Assembly: GCA_963681505.1 (NCBI GenBank) | Contig: OY811992.1 | Coordinates: 806,001-870,000, forward strand | Source of the DNA: Eunapius fragilis | Taxonomy: Eukaryota; Porifera; Demospongiae; Spongillida; Spongillidae | Direction: 5' to 3' | Length of the DNA: 64,000 nucleotides | In this document: positions 51,901 to 63,339 of the stretch, one piece after another | How positions within the stretch are numbered: the stretch's first letter is position 1 | How the letters are laid out: the number at the start of each line of letters is the position of its first letter | Translations under genes and position numbers: made by a program | Notes under the pieces: model-generated | Databases searched by the model: none | The model's input: only the letters and a program-made list of their open reading frames with translations | Told to the model about the DNA's origin: nothing

Positions 51901-54900
51901 GAAAGGAATTGATAGTGCAATACAAATTCTTCTTGACACAATGGTCACACATAAGCAAAGTCATTTGATGTCCCACATGAGGCATGGTGAGGCCTTCGTG
52001 ACATGAGGCATGGTGAGAGGCCTTCATGACATGAGGCATGGTGAGGCCTTCATGACATGAGGCATGGTGAGAGGCCTTCATAACATATACTTTTAAACTT
52101 GCACTCAGAAAGTGAAATGTAGCCATAGCAACAAGGATATTATCCTCAATTCAGATGCACTCAGGAACCAAAAGGTTAAATCACTTCTATAACACATAAC
52201 TAAAACATGGCCACCACCTACCTGCCTCAGGTGGTGGATGAGGGCAGCGACTTGTCGATGTCCAGCACAGGTTGCCACATCTTCAGCTGTCAGACCGTGC
52301 ATGTCCTCAAGGTCCATGGCACACCCAGCAGCACAAAGACATCTTACAACCTCCAGGTGACCACTCTGAGCAGCTAAGTGTAGGGGTGTGGCTCCATCCT
52401 GCATGTGGGAATGCTAGGATTAGTTCCTGGCTGCTAATTGATGTTGGTTAATTCTGAGAAAGCTTTGATGGTGGGTAGTTTCATCACCCACCCAAACTTC
52501 TCCGAATACACTAATTTCTCTGAGTAATGGGAGATGTCTGTATGAAGACGTACATGCAAGAATCATGATTGTTTATAAATTGTCAATTCATAAACAGTTA
52601 TGTAATCACTTGCATAGGTAAATGTAAGATAATACAAAAACACTTTTTATTACGGGGGGGGGGGGGCGGGGGGGGGGGGGGTGCATGTTTTGCAAGTCCT
52701 TAAAATCCAGTTTGTATTTGCCTGGATAGAGCCATGATAGTCAGTTATTAAAAGAAAGATTCTTGGTCTGCCCACGCAACAATTTGCTCCATTTACCCCT
52801 ACATGAGTCTAGAGACACTGTACGTCTTTTGTCGATAATTTAATTTAAATGTTCAACGGACACAAGTGATTGTATCAAATCAGAAGCGTTTTTAAAAATT
52901 ATTAAAGCTAGCTCCAGAATGCGTTTGGCGTTAATTATTGTCTTTGTCTCCTACTAACACCTGACCAGCTTTATTGTAAATGATACCCTGCTATGATGAC
53001 ATACATGTGGGGTTGCATCACGATAACTCACAAGACGGAAAGGATAAGAACATTTGGTGGAAGCAACTGAACTTATGCTGCCATCTCCCAATACAGGAAA
53101 TACCAACACATCATGTCTCTCTCCCTTATTTTTCTCTCCTCTCTTTCCTACAACACTGATTTCTCTTCTAAAGACCAGTTAAGCTGCTCTTTGAAAAATA
53201 AGGGTACGAGTGAGAAAAAGAGGACCCAAAAGAAAGGACAGGGGCATGGGGACCAGATAGCCAAAATGGAAGGAGTGTATACTTACGCAATTGGCAGTAT
53301 CCAAGCAGCATTTGGCAGCATACAGGACATGGACAAGAGAGAGGTGACCATCTTTGGAAGCATCATGAAGTGGAGTGTGTCCGTTCTGGTGCAGTTTAAA
53401 ATACTGTGATACGAAAAGTCGAAAACAAAGGAATGGGCCATACTTTGTCCTGGATGTCCACTTGGCAACCACACTCACACAGGTACTGGACAATGCTAAG
53501 GTGGTTCCTAGAAGTGGCCAGGTGAATTGCAGCACACCCATTCTGTGTGATGGGGAAGGTGGGGAGGAGGAACGCACATATATGTACACACAGCCATACA
53601 AACGCACACATGACACACAGCCATACAAACGCACACATGACACAGTCATACAAACGCACACATGACACACAGTCATACAAACGCACACATGACACACAGT
53701 CATACAAACGCACACATGACACACACACACATGCACACAGACCTGTATATAAGTATGCAATACAAACAGGGCCAGCACAATATACTTCAGAGGGGGCATG
53801 AATAATGTATTAGATGATAGTCCCTACCATAACCTTTCACATTATTGCAATGTTCCGAACAATGTACCTCATACACAAATGGTCGCTGACAATCTGAGGT
53901 GATGACTACATGATTTATATCAAAAAATAATTAGGTTACACATCTTTTCTTTTTTTTTTTTGTTGGAGGGGATGGGGGGGGGGGGGGGGGGGAAGGGAGG
54001 AAGACTAAAGCTGCACCAGCCCAGCCATATGCACCTACCCTGTAGCCCCACCCCCAACCATACACACCTACCCTGTAGCCCCACCCCCAACCATACGCAC
54101 CTGCCCTGTAGCCCCACCCCCAACCATACACACCTGCCCTGTAGCCCCACCCCCAACCATACACACCTGCCCTGTATAAGGCTCACAATCACACATTTCT
54201 CCACCCACTCCACCCACTCCACCCACATGCGACCATCACACTCACACAGTTGGTGCTATCAAGGTTGGCGCCACTCTCACAGAGGAGGCGGACGATGTCA
54301 GAGTGGCCTCTGACGGCAGCCACATGTAAGGGACAGTCCCCTTCCTTGCTAGGCGTGGAGAGGGGGCAGCCTGCACGCACCAGACATTCCACCAGTGTGT
54401 GGTAACCATGCCAACAAGCACACAACAGCGGTGTTTCGCCATCCTGCATGTGTGTGGGAGTGTGTTAATTACGGTACATTTTCTCACACACTTACACGCA
54501 CAAAGTGCATGTTTAATTAACAAGCACACACCCCCCCCCTTTGCGTACACACACCATGTCATCCAATCAATAGCAAGCATTTCATACATACCACCATTTA
54601 CACACATACCCCCCGTGTACACGCACCCCCATGTACACATACCACCGTGTACACGCACCCCCATGTGCACATACCACCATGTGCACATACCACCATGTGC
54701 ACATACCACCATGTACACATACCCCATGCACACATATTCCCATACACACATATTTCCATGCACACATATTTCCATGCACACATATTTCCATGCACACATA
54801 TTTCCATGCACACATATTCCCATGCACACATATTCCCATGCACACATATTCCCATGCACACATATTTCCATGCATACTCACCTTGTCCCTCAAGTTGAGG

Positions 54901-56868
54901 TTTGCTCCAGCCTTACCTAGCTGTACCATCACCTCTGGCTGGCCATACCTTGCAGCCACATGTGCAGCTGTCTCCCCAACCTGCTTAGCAACCCCGTCAC
55001 TAAGCAGCCCAGCAAGGGGGGGGGGGTCTGACCTTGTTCTGATGGTCCACCTCTGCTCCCTGTTCACATAGGTACTGGACAACCTCTGAACAGCCATACC
55101 TTGTGGCCCAGTAGAGGGGGGTGTCTCCCATCTAGGGGGAGGGGGAAAGAGCCAGGGCACTTGTTACGCACCCTAAATTATAGGTGACCCTGATTCAATC
55201 AAGTTAGTACATGATGTAAGTAAAATCATTAAATGGGAGGGGCTTGAGAGGTATAAGACGTAGGTAGAGCTTCAACCATGCAGACTTGTACAGGATGTTT
55301 TAAGACCTACCCCTATACACCCTAGGATACGTCCCATCGTGTATAAGGTTGAGCTTAGTATCCATCCTGAAGACTTGTATACTTCTATAGGATGCTTTAA
55401 AATTGAGGGAGTGGGAGGGGAGGGAGGGAGTGGGAGGGGAGGGAGGGAGTGGGAGGGGAGGGAGGGAGTGGGAGGGGAGGGAGGGAGTGGGAGGGGAGGG
55501 AGTGGGAGGGGAGGGAGTGGGGAGGGATAGAGTGGGAGGGAGGGAGGGAGGGAGGGAGTGGGAGTGGGTGGGGAGGAGTGGGAGTGGGGGAGGGAGCAGG
55601 AGGAAGTGGAAGAGAACTAAACTGGGTGATACCTTGCTATTCAATGATTACAAGGCTTACATTGAGTAGCCCATAGCAATGTCACTTGAAACTAAATGCC
55701 ACTTAGAATTACACGGATCAATTATATGGACAGTGAAATAAGGTAATCATCTGATTCATTATTGTACATATTTATTAAATGAAATTATTTTCTCAATGCC
55801 AATTATTAACACCTAATGCATTAAGGATAATGCATGTAACAAAATACACACAATACGTAAATACGTAAAATACTGATTCAAACACAATAATAGAATATTA
55901 AAACAACTTAATGTGACCTCACAATCAATAAGGGATTTCAATAACAGGTTGGCTAATAACCAAATGCAATTTACTAAACATTTCAATTCTGATCATTTCA
56001 TTAAAAAACCATGCACAGCACGTTAGAACACTCCCCTCCCCCTCCCCGTTTAACCCTCCTCCCCCCCCATATTCTAGGACCACTAACCATGTCCTGTGCA
56101 TCAACATATGCTCCCTCCTCCTCCCCATCTTCCTCCTCCCCATCCTCACCTTGTCCTGTGCATCCACATACGCTCCATACTGATGAAGCACTTTCACTAT
56201 GTTAAGGCTGCCATACCCTGAGGCAATGTGGAGAGCTGTCTCACCATGCTGGGGAAAGAAATATGCACTCAGCAAGGAGGGACTGGGGAGGAGGTACATG
56301 CACTGTGCACTGGGGAGGAGGAATATACACTGGGATGTGCACTGGGGAGGAGGAAGATATGTGCACTGGGGAGGAGGAAGAGATGTGCAGTGGGGAGGAG
56401 GAATGTATGTGCACTGGGGAGGAGGAATATATGTGTACTGGGGAGGAGGAAGATATGTGCACTGGGGAGGATGAATATATGCACTGAATAATTCAGTAAT
56501 GAATTGTATGCACATATATAATACAACTAGTTTGGTTGTTGCAGCTTTGCTTGCAGTATATATCCCGTTTGAAGCAATTGCACTCTACGTCGGGCGACTC
56601 AGGCCAAATTGTATTTTCCAACGTTAATCATTACGCCTAACTGCAAACTAATAACAGCTGCTAAACGTAACTATTGCGCGCCTATTGCGTAACAGCTGCC
56701 CGTATATTATTGACTGCCATGCAAGCTAATTTGCACAGAAAAAACACGAATAAAAGTTAATACTACTACAACACAGACAACATCCTTTGATAGAATTGCA
56801 CTCCCTGCTAAGAAGAGGATGAAGGGGAAAAAATTGACCTCATCAGGATTCGAACCCACAAGATGTGC

Positions 56869-56962
<94 letters not shown>

Positions 56963-59900
56963 ACCGTTATATATATATATATGGGACGGTGTCCAGCAGA
57001 ATCACCCTTCTGGCTAGTTTTTCAAGTTTTCAAATTTTTTGATTTTCCTTGAACACCCATGAGCTTCTGTCAAATGGTCCTTACGCATCCTAAATCGGAC
57101 TATCCATCACAAAGTTATTAGGCACTGAATTTATAATTAGCCATACATTTCAATGCGAGCGTTACTTTTCTTTTGCTTGTTCTGGAAATTTTGAAAAAGT
57201 ACCACAAGGGTGATTTAGCTGGACACTGTCCCATATATAGATATACAACATGAATAATTAATAAATCAGTGAAAAGAAAATGTAGCCCCCACGCCTGCCC
57301 CCATGATGGCTTAATGACCCCTGGCCCCTAGCCACCATGATGGCTTAATGGCCCCTGGCCCCTAGCCACCATGATGGCTTAATGGCCCCTGGCCCCTAGC
57401 TGCCATGATGGCTTAATAACCCCTGGCCCCTAGCCACCATGATGGCTTAATGACCCCTGGCCCCTATCCGCCATGATGGCTTAATGGCCCCTGGCCCCTA
57501 CCCGCCATGGTGGCTTAATGACCCCTGGCCCCTACCCGCCATGATGGCTTAATGACCCCTGGCCCCTACCCGCCATGATGGCTTAATGACCCCTGGTCCC
57601 TAGCCGTCATGATGGCTTAATGGCCCCTGGCCCCTAGCCACCATGATGGCTTAATGACCCCTGGCCCCTAGCCACCATGATGGCTTAATGACCCCTGGCC
57701 CCTACCCGCCATGATGGCTTAATGACCCCTGGTCCCTAGCCGTCATGATGGCTTAATGGCCCCTGGCCCCTAGCCACCATGATGGCTTAATGACCCCTGG
57801 CCCCTAGCCACCATGATGGCTTAATGACCCCTGGCCCCTAGCCACCATGATGGCTTAATGACCCCTGGCCCCTAGCCACCATGATGGCTTAATGACCCCT
57901 GGCCCCTACCCGTCATGATGGCTTAATGACCCCTAGCCCCTAGCCGCCATGATGGCTTAATGGCCCCTGGCCCCTAGCCACCATGATGGCTTAATGACCC
58001 CTGGCCCCCTAGCCGCCATGATGGCTTAATGACCCCTGGCCCCTACCCGCCATGATGGCTTAATGACCCCTGGCCCCTAGCCGTCATGATGGCTTAATGA
58101 CCCCTGGCCCCTAGCCACCATGATGGCTTAATGACCCCTGGCCCCTAGCCGTCATGATGGCTTAATGGCCCCTGGCCCCTAGCTGCCATGATGGCTTAAT
58201 GGCCCCTGGCCCCTAGCCGCCACGATGGCTTAATAACCCCTGGCCCCTAGCCGCCATGATGGCTTAATGACCCCTGGCCCTGGACACATAGTAAAAGTCC
58301 AATAGGCAGGTCCTACTGTCACATTCTTGTATAGGTAGATGCTACAGCTGTAGTTATGGTGTAGCCATGGTGCTACCACTACACTATGGTGTAGTCATGG
58401 TGCTACAATACACATTGTTGTAGCCATGGTGATACCACTACACTCTGGCTTAGTCATGGTGCTACCATTAAACTATGGTGTAGCCACTGTACTGCTACAC
58501 AGTACTAGAAAGCTTGTGAGTGCACGTATGTGTGTGAAAGTGCCTTTTTCATATGGGAACAATTAACTGAAGTGAAGAGATCTCCTACCTACCCTCACAG
58601 CTACCCTCCGTCACCCACCCTCAGTGACCCCCCTCACCCTCCCTCACAATGACCACACTTTGTATGCTCAAAGCAACGTCTCTCTCATATTAGCCCACCA
58701 CATGCACACATGCACACACACACATGTACCTTGTTAGGTTCATTCACGTCCACCCCAGGTTTATTCAATATCTTTATCACACCACCAAGGCTACCTTGGT
58801 CCACAGCAGAGAGCAGTAATCCACCAAGGGAGCTCTGCTCCTGAGAACAGGAAGAGGCAGGGCATCATGTAACAGGAAGAGGTGGGGCACCATGTAACAG
58901 GAAGAGGTGGGGCATCATAAAACCTTGCAACAGGAAGAGGTGGGGCATCATGTAACAGGAAGAGGTGGGGCATCATGTATATGTGATTAGTGATTCTAAT
59001 GGATTACACCAGTTGTGTAAGCGTTTCTCTCTTCTCTGTTACAGACACATCCACACAACTGCATTGCACAAGACCAAAACAGCACACACCCTTTCACACT
59101 TACAAAGCACAAACACCTATAAGTAACCCATTACATAACAGATTAGTGGGTTGCAAAATTGTAGTGTTTTTTAAAAGACTACAATTGCTTTATCCACCAA
59201 CTTCTCTCCCCCCCTCTCTCTCTCTCCTGCTCATTCACTGTTTCCTTCTCCCCTTCCCCTCTCTCCTCCTTCCTTTCTCCCCTCCCCCTCTCCCTTCCTT
59301 CTCCCCTCCCCCCTCCTCCCTCCTCCCCCCTCCTCCCTCCTCTCTCCTCCCTCTTCTCTCCCCCTCTCTCCTCTTCCTTCCTCCCTCCCCTAGAGCCATG
59401 TGGATAAATATGTGTTTTTGTTGATTTGAGCTCTGGAATCCAGAAGGAGTGATGTGAGGGAGTGGCCTTGTGACATGCAAGCCTTGTGTGGGGGGTGTGG
59501 GGTTACAAGACAGCAGTATGACACCAATATGCAATTGAGATGTATGTGGAAGGGTGGTATGCAGAGGGTAAAAAAAACTGGCCAAGTACACAGAGGTGGA
59601 AAAAGAAGGAAGGAGGAGGGTGGGTGTTTGTGTTGAAAGTTTGTAATGCTAGCTTACCACTTTTGGTCTTTTGCACTCAGCAGACATCCTCATTCAGACT
59701 AGACGTGTGCGTGTGTGTATATGTGTTGGTGATGCGTGCAAAAGAAGTCGATAATATACTATCTGAGACATCTTGCAGCTTCTATTCCTCCCCCCTCCCC
59801 CCCCCCCCCCCCCCCACCCCGTAATAATAGGATTCACGAGGTGCATCCAACGCTACTATTAGACTAATGAACGATGCGTTACGGTACGCGCATACCTGAG

Positions 59901-60211
59901 CGCGCTCGTAGCATGCAAGGCATGTAATTGCCCGGCTGTGGCCCGAAGATGTGTGCACACAACATAACAGCAGCAGCCTTAGAGAGGACGATTTACTGAT
60001 TGTAAAATTTTACGCCTGCAATATTTTTCATCCGTATTACAACCGATACTTTTTTTTTTTTTTTTTGCGTCATTGCGAAGTCTTTTCATCCTAGCATGTT
60101 GTATCATATATAATGCAGACAGGGGCGTGTTCAATGAGATAAGCTAATATCAATCCTTTGAGTCTAGCAAAGAAAATGAGAAGATCCTTACCTTTTCGAT
60201 ATCCTCTCCAT
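48902..60211 (-). CDS. Ankyrin-Roc-COR-death protein: DAPK C-terminal moiety as a separate gene
   Basis: Exons 5' to 3': 60192-60211, 59896-59935, 58730-58840, 56150-56248, 55033-55131, 54882-54980, 54246-54443, 53444-53542, 53287-53385, 52222-52398, 50902-51627, 50622-50804, 48902-50077; 3126 nt, 1041 residues. From the third exon on, the order matches DAPK1 after its kinase: KILNKPGVDVNEPNK, eight to nine 33-residue ankyrin repeats (most exactly one 99-nt exon, or two in 198 nt), TAEDVATCAGH, a Roc GTPase (P-loop GASGVGKTE about 374, WDFSG, VGSFAD), a COR region (VVLDPNWLGSQIFGPLL) and a death domain beginning LLDPPDPMGRNWCLLAL. The kinase that normally precedes these domains is absent; the gene opens with two tiny exons (MERISKS, RAITCLACYERAQ) next to divergent NCBP1. 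Those two exons are inferred from splice phase only. It could act as a death-pathway scaffold pairing with the adjacent kinase, but that is inference. Confidence 0.88.
50335..50622 (-). repeat. 23-bp array repeating a splice donor
   Basis: Read on the minus strand, the donor of exon 50622-50804 (gtaaggttgaggg) is followed by about 12 further copies of gtaaggttgagggaaggtga. Confidence 0.92.
51955..52085. repeat. About 27-bp minisatellite, four to five copies
   Basis: Unit core gaggcatggtgagaggcctt. Confidence 0.85.
53585..53725. repeat. 27-bp minisatellite
   Basis: About five copies with catacaaacgcacacatgac. Confidence 0.88.
54015..54175. repeat. About 31-bp minisatellite, five copies
   Basis: Unit core ctgtagccccacccccaacc. 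Confidence 0.88.
54600..54870. repeat. CACATAC / CACATATTTCCATG repeats
   Basis: 14-19-bp units adjacent to the donor of ankyrin exon 54882-54980. Confidence 0.85.
55405..55605. repeat. G/A-rich minisatellite
   Basis: Units of ggagggagtgggaggggag. Confidence 0.85.
56285..56475. repeat. 21-24-bp minisatellite
   Basis: About eight copies of a unit with gcactggggaggaggaatat. Confidence 0.88.
56870..56962. repeat. (CA)n microsatellite
   Basis: Pure CA run directly before a MITE-like element. Confidence 0.95.
56981..57234. mobile_element. 254-bp MITE-like element
   Basis: Inverted ends: atgggacggtgtccagcaga at the left, agctggacactgtcccat at the right; pairing extends inward (aatcaccctt with aagggtgatt, tttttcaa with ttgaaaaa). 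Flanked by TA-rich tatata on both sides. No coding capacity. Confidence 0.8.
57285..58280. repeat. 34-bp minisatellite, about 29 copies
   Basis: Unit core ccatgatggcttaatgaccc in an ankyrin-gene intron; four variable positions (tagcc/taccc, acc/cgcc, gacc/ggcc). Confidence 0.97.
58850..58978. repeat. 25-bp minisatellite, five copies
   Basis: Unit core aacaggaagaggtggggcat, next to the acceptor of exon 58730-58840. Confidence 0.9.
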
Positions 60212-60321
60212 TAAAATTAGGTGGTACGAAATTACGACCTGCCTTTTATATGTAGCGTGCTAACACACAAAATTGTATAGGCGGAGCTTAATTTTAACCC
60301 CGACGTGACTTGTGCAGGGAC
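60212..60321. promoter_or_regulatory. Putative bidirectional promoter, ankyrin-Roc gene / NCBP1
   Basis: 110 bp between the proposed divergent start codons. Confidence 0.4.
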
Positions 60322-62396
60322 ATGGCGACCGCTGGCAGAAAGCGCGCCCGAGAAGATAACAACCGTAAGGGGCATCATGAACGCATTTAGCTGCGTTCAC
60401 CTTAACCATACCTGCATCCCTATGAAAAATATATCTTTTCATGCTGCACGCGCACACGTGAAGGGGGTGATGATTACGGGGGCTCGTTTAAGCGGGGTCG
60501 GTATAGCGATCCAGGGAGGGGAACAGCACGTGAGCCAGAGAACACCGAGAAAAAGCTGGAAACTTTCATTACCCGCGTGGGAGAAAAGGTCTGCTTAATT
60601 CTACCTTTCCCCATCACCTTGTTGCAGTTACGGTTTTACTTGATATTGGCGTAGGGTCAATCACTCGAGAGTAGTTTGGAAACCCTTGCGAGCCTCATCC
60701 AGGAAGAGATTGTCAACTATAAGGAAAAGATTCTGAAGACCATCTGCAACTGGTGAGCCAGTTGGTGTATCCAGACTGCTCACCACACACCCCTTCTCTC
60801 TCAGCATTGGAACCCTTTATTACAAGACTACCATATACTCCACACTGGTTGGCATCATCAATGCACGCAAATTCGACTTTGGGGAGCAGGTACATGTAGT
60901 GGACTGGTGTGAATGAATATATGTGTTTGTGGCTATGTGTATTTGGACTTGTATATGCTGTTTGTGTGTATGCAAATATGTCCTTATCTGCTGTAATGTT
61001 AGGTTGTGGACATGACCGTTGAAGACCTCAAAACCTCACTGAATAGTCAGGATTTCGAGAAAGCCAGAAATCTGGTATGTGTGTGGTTAGGGTTAAAGTA
61101 CACTTCATAGGTGTGGTTGGCCTGGGGACTTGCATGCTCTGCTTACCCCTAGGGGAGGTCACCTGAGCAGTCAGCTGGTATGTGTGTGGGCAGTCCTGCT
61201 GTCACTACGGTTAGGGTTAAAGTACACTTCATAGGTGTGGTTGGCCTGGGGACTTGCATGCTCTGCTTACCCCTAGGGGAGGTCACCTGAGCAGTCAGCT
61301 GGTATGTGTGTGGGCAGTCCTGCTGTCACTACGGTTAGGGTTAAAGTACACTTCATAGGTGTGGTTGGCCTGGGGACTTGCATGCTCTGCTTACCCCTAG
61401 GGGAGGTCACCTGAGCAGTCAGCTGGTATGTGTGTGGGCAGTCCTGCTGTCACTACGGTTAGGGTTAAAGTACACTTCATAGGTGTGGGATTTGCATGCT
61501 CTACTTACCCCTAGGGGAGCAGTCAGCAGGCAATGAATACCTACATATATTTGCTGTTACCATATGCTTGTAAATATGCGTATAATCCTTGCATATAACA
61601 TATGGAACATTTTTGATGCGTTGAATTAAAGGATTTGATCGTGGGGGCGGGGCTCTCAAGAATTTGATAATGGGTGGGAGCGGAGCTCTCAAGGATTTGA
61701 TCATGGGGGCGGAGCGCTCATGGATTTGATCATAGATGTGGGGGCGGGGCTCTCAACCAGGTGCGATTCCTAGCTGACCTTGTGAACTCCAAGGTGGTTG
61801 CACCTGCATCACTGTTGGCCTTGTTTGACACCTTCATCACTGTCACGTATGAGCCGCAGGACAACACACAGGTCAGTAGTGTTGTGTGACCTTGACACAT
61901 TGTGGTCACAAAAAGGAAGTATTTCGATTGCAGCTCCGTTCAGACTGGTATGTCTATGCTGTGCTCTCTGCGTTGCCGTGGGTACGATCTCTGCGGATAC
62001 AGTGGGATGCTTGGGTGTTGATTATCTTTTGCCTTCCTAGGCGGGTAGCGAGCTGCACGCAAAGAAACCACAAGAACTGAAATGTTTGCTTGAGAACATC
62101 GAAGGCTACATGAGGTGAGACAACTTTTAAATGTTTGTGCTTTAAAAAAAAAAAAAACGAACTCACTGCTTTTTTTTTTTTGCTGCAGTAAGAGAGACGT
62201 AGCATACCTTCCCATTCTGCAAGTGTGGACTACTGAACATCCTCACGTGCAACAAGACGTATGTGTGACAATGCTGTAGTGTTTTCTTAAGTGATAGTGG
62301 TTGGTGGATGGCCCTGTGGCCCAACGGATAAGGCATCTGACTACGAATCAGGGGATTCCAGGTTCAAATCCTGGCAGGGTCGTTTTTGTTAATTGT

Positions 62397-62451
<55 letters not shown>

Positions 62452-63018
62452 GGGTGTACATTGTAATGTTAGCAGAATGTGTTTACTGCACATACTCAAC
62501 ATCCAGTACCTAGCCTTGCTTTGGAGCCAGGTGAAGAACATGAGAGAGAATGGCTGGAAGGTATAGGGCTGGCAGACAACGCGCATTGCCTCAGCAACCC
62601 ATTACTCTGTACTAACACACACACACTGTAGGAAAAGGTTCTTGACAGACCTTACCAATCCTTTGATTCTGATATTGGAGGAGCGTATTCTGTAAGGACG
62701 TTGTCTGCACGCAGTTCCCTCCCCCACACCTTCCCCACACACCTCCACACCCTCCACTTCTCACTCCCAAGCTGTGAGTCTTCTCTCTGCTCAGCACTCA
62801 ATATCCTCCATTACTGTACCAAGCCACACCCCTGGGACACATTACCCCTTACCTACTGCTGTCTTCAGAATCTTTGGATGTGAAAACATAGATTCAGTAA
62901 GAGTTAGAACTAGGCCTGAATGTGGGCATCTATGTGTGTGTGTGCTGGCATGTGTGTGAGTTAGAACTAGGCCTGAGTGTGATCATCTATGGGATTGTGT
63001 GCTTGCATATGTGTGTGT

Positions 63019-63064
<46 letters not shown>

Positions 63065-63267
63065 TGCATGTGCTTGCATATACATGTGTATATGTGCATG
63101 TGGTGTGTGCATGTGTGTTGTGTGCATTTGCTTTGGTTCTCTTGTTTAGTGTTTGGTATTATTATTCAGGAGTTGGCCCTCCCCCCTGAAGACTCCATAG
63201 ACCGTTACCTTGCTGAAGAACTTGTGCGGTGTACTGTACAAGCACACGCCAGCAACCGCAAAGAATG
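60322..63267 (+). CDS. NCBP1: Nuclear cap-binding protein subunit 1, CBP80 (3' part outside window)
   Basis: Large subunit of the nuclear cap-binding complex, a MIF4G/HEAT-repeat scaffold that holds CBP20 on the m7G cap and directs splicing, export and decay. Exons 60322-60364, 60515-60588, 60670-60752, 60805-60889, 61003-61074, 61761-61871, 61934-61981, 62041-62114, 62189-62258, 62507-62560, 62632-62691, 62795-62896, 63170-63267; the gene continues past 64000. Start MATAGRKRAREDNN supplies the basic nuclear-localisation region. Then LETFITRVGEK, YYKTTIYSTLVGIINARKF, NLVRFLADLVNSKVVA, LRSDWYVYAVLSALPWAG, YLPILQVWTTEHPH, YLALLWSQVKNM, DRPYQSFDS, LPTAVFRIFGC and DRYLAEELVRCT follow CBP80 in order. 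About 324 residues of roughly 790 are seen. An intron of this gene contains a tRNA gene. Confidence 0.93.
61070..61520 (+). repeat. About 128-bp tandem repeat repeating an NCBP1 donor
   Basis: Three full copies and a partial fourth. Each copy contains ctggtatgtgtgtgg, matching the end of exon 61003-61074 and its donor, and ggttagggttaaagtacac. Confidence 0.9.
62310..62382 (+). tRNA. tRNA-Arg (anticodon ACG)
   Basis: Seventy-three bases that fold as a cloverleaf: acceptor GGCCCTG with CAGGGTC (one G-U pair), discriminator G, D-loop AACGGATAA, anticodon stem TCTGA/TCAGG around loop CTACGAA (anticodon ACG, read as ICG), and T-arm CCAGG/CCTGG with loop TTCAAAT. Internal A and B boxes are intact (TGGCCCAACGG, GGTTCAAATCC). 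A T-run starts right after the gene, giving a pol III terminator. It lies in a sense-oriented NCBP1 intron. Confidence 0.95.
62383..62387 (+). terminator. Pol III T-run terminator of tRNA-Arg
   Basis: TTTTT directly after the discriminator base. Confidence 0.6.
62401..62450. repeat. Poly-T run
   Basis: About 50 T residues, 18 bp downstream of the tRNA-Arg gene. Confidence 0.95.
63010..63062. repeat. (GT)n microsatellite
   Basis: In NCBP1 intron. Confidence 0.9.
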
Positions 63268-63339
63268 GTATGTGTTCATCTGTTGGAGCTTCTTGAACTG
63301 TGTATATTATCTTCACACACACACACACACACACACACC

